This document shows positions 34,002 to 42,892 of a stretch of DNA of 64,000 bases, in pieces. This stretch comes from Corynebacterium sp. HMSC074A01. GTDB lineage: Bacteria; Actinomycetota; Actinomycetes; Mycobacteriales; Mycobacteriaceae. Under the pieces are notes generated by a model. That model was not told the origin of the DNA and did not search any database. It was given only the letters and a program-made list of their open reading frames with translations. Each line of letters begins with the position of its first letter. Within the stretch, counting starts at the first letter, position 1. The stretch spans positions 260,639-324,638 of the forward strand of contig NZ_KV825615.1 of NCBI RefSeq assembly GCF_001831515.1, given 5' to 3'. Made by a program: the position numbers and the translations under genes.

Positions 34002-34127
34002 GTGGGGTTCCTTCACATGAAAAGCCAAGAAAAGTGGATGGTTGTTCAACCGCCACACACCATAAATCCAGCAAATTTCCAATACGGAAAACCCAGATGA
34101 ACTTTAGGTGACTACAAAAACGTAATT

Positions 34128-34161
34128 AAGGGCGCTACCCGAGTAGCCGGGTAGCGCCCTT
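34128..34161 (-). terminator. Terminator of the giant surface protein gene
   Basis: Near-perfect arms AAGGGCGCTACCCG and CGGGTAGCGCCCTT (5-nt loop) lie 20 bp past the stop at 34181. On the minus strand TTAATTACGTTTTTG follows. Confidence 0.85.
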
Positions 34162-34180
34162 TACTTGTGCTTAGCGCGGA

Positions 34181-37100
34181 TTACTTCTGCTCGGAAGAGC
34201 CTTCCTTTTCAGAAGAGGTCTTTCCCTCCGCGGAGGAGCCCAACACGGTCAAGCCGTTGTCAAAGCCCTCCTCGCGGCAGGCCTGCGCAATGAGCACGCC
34301 CGTCAGGCTGAGCGCGGCGATGGCGCCGAGCGCGATACCCAGCGGCTGCAGCTGCTCACCGTAGCCAGCGAACTGACGGTTGACGGCGTTCGCCTGCGCC
34401 TGCAGTTCGCGCATCCACTCAGGCTGCTCGAAGTTGTGGCCGTGGCCACCGCGGCCAAAGCTGTTGTCCGGCAGGGAGTCCTGCACGCGGCGGTTGAGCT
34501 GGCCAACTGCCTGCTGAATCTGCGGGCCGAACGCCTCGTTCACGCCGTAGCCAACGCCGGCCAGCAGGCCGATCGGCAGCAGCCACAGGATCGGGCTGTT
34601 CGCTGCAAACGCGTTAGCGACGCAGCGCTTCGCCTTCTCAGACGAGCTCTTGGACGGATCCTGCGGATCAGCCGGAACGTTCGGCTCCGTCGGCTCCGTC
34701 TTCTTCGTGCCTACCTTGATGATGAGCTTCTGCGCAGGAACCTCGACGACGCTGCCGTCCTCTCGGTGGATACGCTCACCAGGCTTACCTGGCTGCACAA
34801 CCTCGTGCTTACCCGACTCCAGGTTCGGATCCTCTACAACCTCGTAGTCGTAGGCAAGCTCTTCGGTCCAGCTGGTGCCCTTCGGCGGCTTGCTGCCAAC
34901 GCGGACAACGCGCTCGACCGGCTGCTCCACCAGTTCGGCGACAGGCTTGCCATCAACAACCTTGATGACATACTTGCCGTCCTTACCTGCAACGTCCTCG
35001 ACCTCTTCACCCGGCTCCAGGTTCGGATCGAACACAACCCGGGTGGTGTAACGGACATCGATCTCAATGCCGCCCTCAGGAACCGGCGTCGGATCCTCCG
35101 GCTCGCCCTCAGGCTTCTTCGTACCGATGAGGATAACGTGATCCTGCTTCTCAATCAGGGTCTCTTCCGAACCATCGGCCTTGTGGTGTACCAGACCCGG
35201 CTTGCCCTCCTGCTCGACCTTGTGCTGGCCAGCCTCGAGTGTCGGATCGAGCTTGACCTTCACATCGAACGGGATCCGCTCATTCCACTCAACACTATCC
35301 GCCGGCTTGGTGCCGACGCGGACGATCCGCTGGATCGGTTCCTTCGTCGTCTTTACAGAAGGCTCACCATTTTCGACGGTCACCTCGACCTTGCCGTTTT
35401 CACCCTCCTGCTCCACGATCTCCTCGCCCGGCTTGAGCGTCTCGTCGTAGATGATCCTCGTGGTGAACGGCAGCTCGACCTCCTTCGGCGGCAGCGACGG
35501 ACCTGGCGTCGGATCCTCCGGCTGATCCGGTTCATCAGTCGGCGGCGTCGGCTCGTCGGTTGGCGGAGTCGTCGGCGGCGTTGGCTGTTCCGGCTCGTCG
35601 GTAGGCGGAGTCGTCGGCGGAGTCGGCTGTTCCGGCTCATCGGTCGGCGGCGTCGGCTGCTCAACCTTCTTGGTGCCGATGCGGATCACCGCGTCTTTCG
35701 GCTCCTTGGTGCGCTCAGTCTTCACCACCGGATCACCGGACGGCTTGCCGCTGACAAGCTTCTGCGTGGTGGTCACAACCTCCTCGCCGAACTCGCCGTG
35801 CTCGACAACCTGCTTGCCCTCTTCGAGGTTCGGGTCCTCGATGACCTTGGTCTCGAAGTCAACCGAACGGGTCGTCTTGGACACCAGCTCGTTGTCCTCG
35901 AGGCCCGGACCGTACTCGACGATCCGCGGAGTCGGCTCAGTACGAGACGATTGCTCGGTCTTTGCAGCTTCACCGCTGGTACCCGTGAAGGAGGCCGTAT
36001 AGGTTGCCTCGCCGTCCTTACCTTCCTGGACGACCCGCACCTCGCCCGGAGCGAGGTCCGGGTTCGCATGCAGCTCGGTCGGGTACGGGATCGGCTCCTT
36101 CCACTCCACCTTGTCGGACGCAGTTGCCTGCTTGGTACCGACCTTGATCACCTTGGTGACCGGCTCAGTGCTGGTCGTCTCGCCACGCGTGGCCTCGACA
36201 ACCTTGCTGTTCTCAATCTTCTGGGTGATCTTGGTGATCTGCTCACCGGGCTTGCCCTCGGTGACAACCTTGTACTCGCCGGCAGGGATCTCCGGGTCGT
36301 ACTCAATCCGGGAGTCGAACGGGATCGGCAACTTCTCTTCCAGCTCGTACGTGCCATCGGTCATGGAACCGACACGGACGATCTGCTTCTTCGGCGCCTT
36401 CGTCTCCTCGATGGTGATGGTCGGCTCGCCGACAGGCTTGCCGTTCTCGACCTTCTGGGTAGAGGGGATCAGCTCTTCGCCGTTCTCCCCCTCCTGCTCA
36501 ATCTTTGTCTGCCCGACCGGCACCGTGTTATCCACGATGAACTCGGTCTCGAACGCAACCTCGCGGGTCTTCGTCGACGTCAGCGTCTGGTCCTCGAGGG
36601 TCGGACCGTACTCGATGATCTGGTTGACCGGGGCCTTGGTCTGCTTCTCCTCCGGCTTCACCGTTGCTTCATCGCCCTTGGAGGTGAAGTCCGCGGTGTA
36701 GGTCTTCTCGCCCGGGACGCCCGTCTGGACAACCTTGATCTCACCCGGCTTCAGTGCCGGGTTCGGGCGGGTTTCAACCTCAAACGGGACCGGCGCCTTC
36801 CACTCGACCTTCTTGGAGCTCTCGGACGGCTTGGTGCCGATGACGATGACCTCGTTGACCGGATCCTTCGTCCGATCCCACTCACGGGTCTCCCCGTTCA
36901 GCTTCTCTTCACCAAGCTCGCCCTTGGTCTCAACCTTGTACTCGCCGGCAGGGATTTCGTCGGAGTACTTGTACTCAACCTTGAACGGCACCTCGCGCGT
37001 CAGCACATCTTCAACGTTGACCACGGCCTTGGCGTTGTCCTTCGAGCCGTCCTCGTAGGTCACGATGACCGGAACATCGATCTTGTCGCCAGCCTTAGCG

Positions 37101-40100
37101 GTTGCCGGCGCGGTGGAGATGACGTTGCCCTTGTCATCCAGGCCAACGAGCCAGTCACCGTTCGCCGTCTTGACCTTGTAGGTCGGGTTGCCGAATTCGT
37201 TCTTCTCACCCGTCGCCTCGAGGCCCTTGCCCTTCGGGTTGATCGTGTAAGGGGTATCCGGGTGCAGATTGATCTCCGCAGGCTTTTCGACGCCAATCGG
37301 CGACGTCGCCGTACCACCCGGGTACACCGTCTGCGACGGAATAACCGGCTCAGACTCCCAGTTGTTGGTCAGCTTCACAATGGTGCTGACGGGGACATCA
37401 TCCACCGAGCCATCGGGGTAGGTAACGGTGATCTTGTAGTCGTGTTTATCACCCGGTTTCGCGTTGGCAGGCGGGGTCACAGAAATCTCACCGGTATCCG
37501 GGTTGATCTCGTAGTCCCACCCGTCAACGGTGGTCTTGGTGATCGGATTGTCACCGTCGACACCAAAGGCGAACTTGGACCCTGCCGGAATGTTGTTTGG
37601 CTTGATGGGTCGGTCGACCTTGACACCTGGGCCGGTAACTTCCACGGAGTAATACGGCTCGTTAACGTCCTTCTGCTCCTCGATCACCTTGAACGGTGCG
37701 AACACAGTCTCCTGGGAACCGTCCAGGTACGTAACCTCCACAGGAACCTGGATGCCGTCGCCAGCCTTCGCGTCCGCCGGCGGGGTCGCCGTCACGATGC
37801 CGGATTCATCGACCTTGACAGTCCAGCCCTCGACAGTGCCAGGTGCGCTGAAACGCTTCGACTTATCTTCGGCCAGGTCGCGCTCCGGAACCTTGGTGTC
37901 ATCCAAAATCGGGGAAGCCTTCTCGACGCCAGGCTTCGTGGTCTTCAGCTCATACTTCGGCTCGTAGATCTGGCGGTGCTTACCCTTGGCCACGACGGTG
38001 GCGATGGTGAAGTCCCGCGAACCATCCTTGTAGGTCACACGAACTGGAATATCCGCAGAAGAGCCAGGAAGGACGTTAGCTCCAATTGGCGTGGTGATCT
38101 CACCCGTGACTGGATCAATCTTCACCTGGTCCCAGGTGAGGTTGCGCGGCGGCGCAATGTAGTCAGGATCCTTCGGGTCAGTCACGAGGGAGAAGCGTGG
38201 TTCAGCATTATCATCCAAGTACGTGCGGTCGACCTTACTCGTCACCGTGGTGCCGATATCACCAGTCACCGTCGGGTAAGACGGCTGATTGGCGCGGGCG
38301 TATGCGTCAACAACGGTAAAGTCCGCCGGCACGCTTGCCTTGGAGCCGTCAGGGTAAGTGACTTCTACCGGAATGGTGACGGTAGCACCGTTCGGCACGT
38401 TTTCACCCGGGGTTGCGGTAACGGTACCGCTCTCATCGATGGAGAACTCCCAATCAGCAGGCCACTGCTTCTTCGGAGGCAGCTTGTATGTGGCCTTCTT
38501 CGGATCATCCAACAAGGTCGTGATGTCCGACTTCACCGACTCGCCAGCCTTAGTGAGCTGGGGACGGTAGAAGGCGTTGTCCTCGCCGGAGCCGTCGCCA
38601 ATAACGCTGATGGTGCCGGTAGCGATCTGCGGGTTCGCGCCACTAGGGTAGTACACCTTCACCGGAACGGTGAGCTGCGCGCCTGGCAGAGCAGACTTCG
38701 GGATGGTGGAGGTCAGCTCACCGGTGTTCTCATCGATGGTGACGGTCCAGTCGCCCACCTTGTACTCGGTGGTGCCGTCCTCGAAGGTGTAGCGGTTCGG
38801 CTCTTCGTCGGTTTCCTTGCCACCCAGGCCAACCGGGGGCATGACCGGCTGAAGCTTCACTTCCTCCTCGGCCTTGCCGGAGACAGCGGTGTAGTCCGGC
38901 ACCTTCACGTTGTTGACTACTTGGAAGGAAACATCGACTTCGTCGATCGTGCCATCCGGGTAGGTAGCCCTGATCTTCGGGGTGATCGTCGAGAAGTTCG
39001 GCGCGTCCTTCGGGGACTTTGCGGTGACCTTACCGTTTTCATCCACGGTCACCGTCCAGCCCTCCGGCACACCACCCACTACCTCATAAGACGTCGGGGT
39101 GAAGGGGCCATAGTCATCAATGACCTTGCCCACAGTCAGCTGTGCTTCGATGTCTTGCCCCGGAACACCCTTCGTGGTGCCTGGGGTCTCGAGCTTGAGC
39201 TCCGAAACCTGGGTGTGGTTGTGATCCACCGTCACAAGCAACGGGATGATATCCTGCGAGCCGTTGGAGTAGGTCACAATGACGCGTGGCTGAGCAAAGG
39301 TACCAGGAGCTGGGTTCGACGGCGCGGTGACGGTGACCTCATAGGTCTTGGGATCCATCTTGGCGTCCCAGCCTGAGTAGACGTTCTTCTTGTCCAGCTT
39401 GACCTCGGCCTCAAAGCCGCCGTCCTCACGCTTCTTCACCAGGTCCGTAATCTTGTCCCCGGCTTCCTTGAACGAGACCACCTGGCGTTCCTTGGTGGGT
39501 TTGTTGTCCTCCACGCCGGAGATGATTGCCTGCTGGTCAGGGTCATACTTCGGGTCGTGGAACTGAGTGTCGTCGAAGCTCCATTGGTGTTTGTCAATAA
39601 AGTTCGGCTTGTTATAGCGCGTCAGCGAGTTCGAGCTTTCGAAGGCTCCATCATGCCCGAGATACTCATTGTTGCTCTTAGCAGCGTCCTGGAGCTGTGT
39701 AACCGTACGCGGCTTGGCGAGCACGTTGAAGCGCATGCCCTGCTGAGCGCTCAGGTTCGTGCCCTTGTACTCCGGCATGGTGTAAAAGATCTCACCGGTC
39801 TCCTGGTCGATGCGCACGCTCGACGTGCCGCCACCAGAAGCCACAGTGTCGCTCGTGCCGATGAAGTTACCTTGCGCGTCGTAGGCCTCCACGACCATGC
39901 GGGACATGGAGTCATCGGTTCCGCCGCCGGTCACGGCCGGGATGTTGATCTTGCCGACCTTGAGCTCCTCGCCCTTCCTGATGACCAGCTTTTCCTTGGA
40001 TTCCCACGTGACCGTGATCGGGTTACATTCGATGTTTTCGCTCGGCCACGGGTTCACGAGGGCCGAAAAGGACGCTCCCCTGGTGGCTCTATTTGCTCCG

Positions 40101-40723
40101 GGGTTTTCCTGCGTATAGTAGCCTTGCCAGGCATAACGTACCGGGTTACCGTCGGTAGCCTCAGCGAACTGCTTGACTTTCGCATCGGTCAGTTCTGCGA
40201 AGAGGTTCAGGTTTCGTTGTTGGCCAGAACCGTCAATACGAATTTTTTCGTCGGCCGCATGAGTGACTACCTCGCCTTGAAGAAAGGTCTCGCCAGCCTT
40301 CATAGAGGGAACTTGACCACGATCGAGGTACCCACCCATGCGGCCTGAATGGGTAAAGCCCCAATCGGCGAACGTGCGGTCTTTTGAATTGTCAAAGGCG
40401 ACGCTCAAGCCCCACCGTTTTTTGTCGGGGCTCTCTGCAGCCGGCTCCACGGTGTTCCAGTGGAAACCAGCTTGGCTGCCCTTCCCATCCGTTGAATCGA
40501 CAACACACGAGCCGGCCGGCAGGTCAGAGGCCTTCTGGGCGTCCTTCTCCACCGCGCCGGACCTCTCGCGGATGCCGCCCGTGTAACTGGATGCAGCGGC
40601 AGCGTGCGGCGCCAGCGGCCCCGGGGCGACGACGCTCACGCCGCCAAGGGCGAGGGCGATAATGGATGAGGCTGCGATGCCTGTAGAAGTTGATTTACGA
40701 AAACGCCGAGATGATCCGGCCAT
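34181..40723 (-). CDS. Giant surface protein with Rib/YPDG-like repeats and ten G5 domains
   Basis: A 2180-aa adhesin-like cell-surface protein. Signal peptide: residues 1 to about 44 (HAAAA|SS). An N-terminal unique domain follows to about 430. Next come eight Ig-like Rib/YPDG-type repeats of about 80-110 residues, each with a core like VTYPDGS (about 440-1230). Six G5 domains follow (about 1240-1685), then a Pro/Thr/Glu-rich linker of PPTDEP units (about 1690-1745) and four more G5 domains (to about 2008). The C-terminus has two membrane helices (about 2043-2066 and 2128-2150) around a hydrophilic stretch, and a Ser/Glu/Lys tail. No LPXTG sorting signal is present. The ATG at 40723 has GAGGAG at 6 nt. 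G5 domains bind N-acetylglucosamine or zinc in staphylococcal Aap/SasG; the ligand here is unknown. Confidence 0.92.
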   Translation of the reverse strand: MAGSSRRFRKSTSTGIAASSIIALALGGVSVVAPGPLAPHAAAASSYTGGIRERSGAVEKDAQKASDLPAGSCVVDSTDGKGSQAGFHWNTVEPAAESPDKKRWGLSVAFDNSKDRTFADWGFTHSGRMGGYLDRGQVPSMKAGETFLQGEVVTHAADEKIRIDGSGQQRNLNLFAELTDAKVKQFAEATDGNPVRYAWQGYYTQENPGANRATRGASFSALVNPWPSENIECNPITVTWESKEKLVIRKGEELKVGKINIPAVTGGGTDDSMSRMVVEAYDAQGNFIGTSDTVASGGGTSSVRIDQETGEIFYTMPEYKGTNLSAQQGMRFNVLAKPRTVTQLQDAAKSNNEYLGHDGAFESSNSLTRYNKPNFIDKHQWSFDDTQFHDPKYDPDQQAIISGVEDNKPTKERQVVSFKEAGDKITDLVKKREDGGFEAEVKLDKKNVYSGWDAKMDPKTYEVTVTAPSNPAPGTFAQPRVIVTYSNGSQDIIPLLVTVDHNHTQVSELKLETPGTTKGVPGQDIEAQLTVGKVIDDYGPFTPTSYEVVGGVPEGWTVTVDENGKVTAKSPKDAPNFSTITPKIRATYPDGTIDEVDVSFQVVNNVKVPDYTAVSGKAEEEVKLQPVMPPVGLGGKETDEEPNRYTFEDGTTEYKVGDWTVTIDENTGELTSTIPKSALPGAQLTVPVKVYYPSGANPQIATGTISVIGDGSGEDNAFYRPQLTKAGESVKSDITTLLDDPKKATYKLPPKKQWPADWEFSIDESGTVTATPGENVPNGATVTIPVEVTYPDGSKASVPADFTVVDAYARANQPSYPTVTGDIGTTVTSKVDRTYLDDNAEPRFSLVTDPKDPDYIAPPRNLTWDQVKIDPVTGEITTPIGANVLPGSSADIPVRVTYKDGSRDFTIATVVAKGKHRQIYEPKYELKTTKPGVEKASPILDDTKVPERDLAEDKSKRFSAPGTVEGWTVKVDESGIVTATPPADAKAGDGIQVPVEVTYLDGSQETVFAPFKVIEEQKDVNEPYYSVEVTGPGVKVDRPIKPNNIPAGSKFAFGVDGDNPITKTTVDGWDYEINPDTGEISVTPPANAKPGDKHDYKITVTYPDGSVDDVPVSTIVKLTNNWESEPVIPSQTVYPGGTATSPIGVEKPAEINLHPDTPYTINPKGKGLEATGEKNEFGNPTYKVKTANGDWLVGLDDKGNVISTAPATAKAGDKIDVPVIVTYEDGSKDNAKAVVNVEDVLTREVPFKVEYKYSDEIPAGEYKVETKGELGEEKLNGETREWDRTKDPVNEVIVIGTKPSESSKKVEWKAPVPFEVETRPNPALKPGEIKVVQTGVPGEKTYTADFTSKGDEATVKPEEKQTKAPVNQIIEYGPTLEDQTLTSTKTREVAFETEFIVDNTVPVGQTKIEQEGENGEELIPSTQKVENGKPVGEPTITIEETKAPKKQIVRVGSMTDGTYELEEKLPIPFDSRIEYDPEIPAGEYKVVTEGKPGEQITKITQKIENSKVVEATRGETTSTEPVTKVIKVGTKQATASDKVEWKEPIPYPTELHANPDLAPGEVRVVQEGKDGEATYTASFTGTSGEAAKTEQSSRTEPTPRIVEYGPGLEDNELVSKTTRSVDFETKVIEDPNLEEGKQVVEHGEFGEEVVTTTQKLVSGKPSGDPVVKTERTKEPKDAVIRIGTKKVEQPTPPTDEPEQPTPPTTPPTDEPEQPTPPTTPPTDEPTPPTDEPDQPEDPTPGPSLPPKEVELPFTTRIIYDETLKPGEEIVEQEGENGKVEVTVENGEPSVKTTKEPIQRIVRVGTKPADSVEWNERIPFDVKVKLDPTLEAGQHKVEQEGKPGLVHHKADGSEETLIEKQDHVILIGTKKPEGEPEDPTPVPEGGIEIDVRYTTRVVFDPNLEPGEEVEDVAGKDGKYVIKVVDGKPVAELVEQPVERVVRVGSKPPKGTSWTEELAYDYEVVEDPNLESGKHEVVQPGKPGERIHREDGSVVEVPAQKLIIKVGTKKTEPTEPNVPADPQDPSKSSSEKAKRCVANAFAANSPILWLLPIGLLAGVGYGVNEAFGPQIQQAVGQLNRRVQDSLPDNSFGRGGHGHNFEQPEWMRELQAQANAVNRQFAGYGEQLQPLGIALGAIAALSLTGVLIAQACREEGFDNGLTVLGSSAEGKTSSEKEGSSEQK

Positions 40724-40990
40724 GGGATACTCCTCAATCAAGCCGCTGAACAGGGCCTGGCAAGCGCGGCTCGTTATCAGTGTTTGGTTATGTACACATC
40801 ACCTCGCCCGAAGAGTTTTAGCCCAAACAGCTGAGGTGATAGATGACATCACATTTTAGGGGTGCTTTAAGCACAAGTCCAGGAATACGTTTTTGTATCG
40901 TCGAGGCGAACACCCCCGCCCATGCCGCCGCTCAGATGCTCAGCGGTCGACAGGTAGGCATTGCCGCGCAGTGCCCCGGTACGCCTGGGG

Positions 40991-41866
40991 TTAGCGGGCT
41001 GGTTCGTTGAGGGACAACGCGGCGTCGATAAGCAGCCTCAAGTCCTCTTGCGCATAGGTGGCGCGCAGCTGGGCGTCATTGCCGCCGCGCAGATTGCCCC
41101 GCACAAGCGCCACACCTTGGGAGGCCGGCACCATCGAAAACTCGCGCGGGTGCGGGAAGACCTGGCGCACGTAGTGGCCCGAGCGCAGTGCGCAGCGGTT
41201 GAGCCAGATGTCGTCGGCGTGCGGGGCGCACTTCAAAAAAGCAGTGCCCTGCGCCGCGACTGCGTCGACCATCGCCGACGGGTAGGCCACCCCCGATACC
41301 CCGGTGGCGAAGTGGCGCGGGTCCGGATCCGTATCCTGCACCGATTTCCACTGTCTATAGGGGGCCAAGCGGCCGTCGTGCAGCACGATCTCGTGCGCTC
41401 GATAGGCCACCACGTTCTTCGGGTCGGCATCGGAGGCGTTGAGCAGCTTTTCCGCGAACCACTTCGGGTACATCATGTCGTCATCCACAGTGATGACGCG
41501 GGTGTTTGTTCCCGCGAACTGTTGGAAAGTGCCGTAGTACTTCGTGTGCGGGCCGTAATGCCCGTCCGAGCAGCGCACCTTAAGGCCGTGCTCCACGAGC
41601 GCGTGCAGACCCTTCGGCCACTCGCCCTCGTAGTCCTCTTTATCCAGCCACAGGTAGACCGGCAGGCGCTTGGTGCCCACGAGCAGGGAGGAAATCGCCA
41701 CCACCGCCGACTTCAGGCGCGGCCCGTGGGAAGTCAGCGAGATGACCGTGCTGCCCTCTTGCGGGAAGCGCGCGGGGGACTTGCGCGCAACCACTCGCAG
41801 CTGAGGCGCGCGCAGTAGCGCACCTACCCCGCCCAGTGCTTGCCGAAGCGCATAGTCGATCCACAT
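40991..41866 (-). CDS. Putative glycosyltransferase
   Basis: A 291-aa protein with features of an inverting GT-A enzyme: a VISLTSHGPR start of the fold near residue 40, a likely donor/metal motif VDDDMMYP near 127-134, and HADDIWLNRCA further on, which resembles the acceptor-side acidic motif. No signal peptide or membrane helix is obvious. A TAAAGT hexamer ends 8 nt before the ATG (leaderless type). Longer in-frame upstream codons run into menA on the other strand and are rejected. Its acceptor is unknown; cell-envelope glycan synthesis is plausible. Confidence 0.65.
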   Translation of the reverse strand: MWIDYALRQALGGVGALLRAPQLRVVARKSPARFPQEGSTVISLTSHGPRLKSAVVAISSLLVGTKRLPVYLWLDKEDYEGEWPKGLHALVEHGLKVRCSDGHYGPHTKYYGTFQQFAGTNTRVITVDDDMMYPKWFAEKLLNASDADPKNVVAYRAHEIVLHDGRLAPYRQWKSVQDTDPDPRHFATGVSGVAYPSAMVDAVAAQGTAFLKCAPHADDIWLNRCALRSGHYVRQVFPHPREFSMVPASQGVALVRGNLRGGNDAQLRATYAQEDLRLLIDAALSLNEPAR

Positions 41867-41874
41867 GAGCCAAA

Positions 41875-41880
41875 ACTTTA
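41875..41880 (-). promoter_or_regulatory. -10 hexamer of the glycosyltransferase gene
   Basis: TAAAGT on the minus strand ends 8 nt before the ATG at 41866. Confidence 0.5.
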
Positions 41881-41902
41881 GCCGACACGAGCAAATCGGG
41901 GC

Positions 41903-42892
41903 ATGATGGGAGGCATGACTGACACGACGGGCAATGGAAACGACTCTGCGCAGAATGGTGGCGGCAGTGCCGACGGGACTGCGACTTTTCACGACTGGTG
42001 GCAGGCGGCGCGACCCCACACGTGGCCGAACGCTTTCGCGCCCGTCATCGCCGGTACGGGCCTGGCGGCGTACAACGGCGGCATGCACCTGGGCAAGGCC
42101 CTGCTGGCGCTGGGAGTTGCGTGGACCCTGATCGTCGGCGTGAACTTTGCCAACGACTACTCCGACGGGGTGCGCGGCACCGATGATGATCGCACCGGCC
42201 CCACCCGCATCACCGCCTCCGGGCTGGCGCGCCCGCAGGATGTGAAGCTTGCGGCCTTTGCCTCCTTCTTTGTTGCGGGTGTGCTGGGCGTCATTCTCGC
42301 AGTGATGAGCGCGTGGTGGCTCGTACTCATCGGCGCTGCGTGCATCGCTGCGGCCTGGTTCTACACCGGCGGGAAGAAGCCTTACGGCTACTACGGGTTC
42401 GGGGAGTTGGCTGTGTTTGTCTTCTTCGGGCTCGTCGCGGTGCTGGGCACGCAATTTACCCAGGCGGGCTGGCTAACTACGGAGGGGTGGCTGGTGGCCA
42501 TCGCGGTCGGCGCGATATCGGCGTCGGTGAATTTGGCTAACAACATTCGCGATTTGGATTCGGACGCGCTTGCAGGCAAGAACACCCTGGCAGTGCGCAT
42601 CGGCGAGGTGCGTGCGCGCCGCCTGTTTACCGTGCTGACCCTGACGCCGTTTGCGGTGACGCTGCTTTTGGGCAACTCGCTTGCGCTCGTGGCGTTTGCC
42701 GCGCTGCCTTTCGCTGTGTCCTCTATTTTGACCGTGCAACGTCAGCGCGCTCAGGGCAAGGACCTCATCCCGGTGCTGGGCATGAATGGTCGCGCCATGC
42801 TGGCGTGGTCCGTCCTGACCGCCGTTGCGCTCACGGTGACGGGGTTACAGCTTTGGGGTTCCGGCATGGTGGTGCCGTACACGACGCACTAG
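41903..42892 (+). CDS. menA: 1,4-Dihydroxy-2-naphthoate polyprenyltransferase
   Basis: UbiA-family membrane prenyltransferase (329 aa from the first ATG; ATG codons at 41906 and 41915 are alternatives) that attaches the polyprenyl tail to dihydroxynaphthoate. Eight to nine helices are visible. The first aspartate motif is NDYSDGVRGTDDDR and the second NNIRDLDSDALAGKNTLAVRIG, both typical of MenA. The N-terminal 25 residues are polar and low-complexity. The last 62 bp overlap the 3' end of the HNH gene on the other strand. Confidence 0.94.
   Translation: MMGGMTDTTGNGNDSAQNGGGSADGTATFHDWWQAARPHTWPNAFAPVIAGTGLAAYNGGMHLGKALLALGVAWTLIVGVNFANDYSDGVRGTDDDRTGPTRITASGLARPQDVKLAAFASFFVAGVLGVILAVMSAWWLVLIGAACIAAAWFYTGGKKPYGYYGFGELAVFVFFGLVAVLGTQFTQAGWLTTEGWLVAIAVGAISASVNLANNIRDLDSDALAGKNTLAVRIGEVRARRLFTVLTLTPFAVTLLLGNSLALVAFAALPFAVSSILTVQRQRAQGKDLIPVLGMNGRAMLAWSVLTAVALTVTGLQLWGSGMVVPYTTH

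Noticed and set aside
34181..34400. LPXTG sortase signal at the end of the giant surface protein
   Set aside because: No LPXTG or close variant precedes either C-terminal helix, and the tail is Ser/Glu-rich and long.
35490..35660. Direct repeats in the PPTDEP linker as a DNA repeat element
   Set aside because: They are in frame and encode a regular Pro/Thr/Asp/Glu linker between G5 domains, so they are protein-level repeats.
34436..39376. Very long open frame antisense to the giant surface protein gene
   Set aside because: It mirrors the biased codon use of the repeat-rich gene on the minus strand; the translation is low-complexity, has no domain and no start site. The same holds for antisense frames over the alkaline phosphatase (31932-34100) and cytochrome genes (48017-51118).
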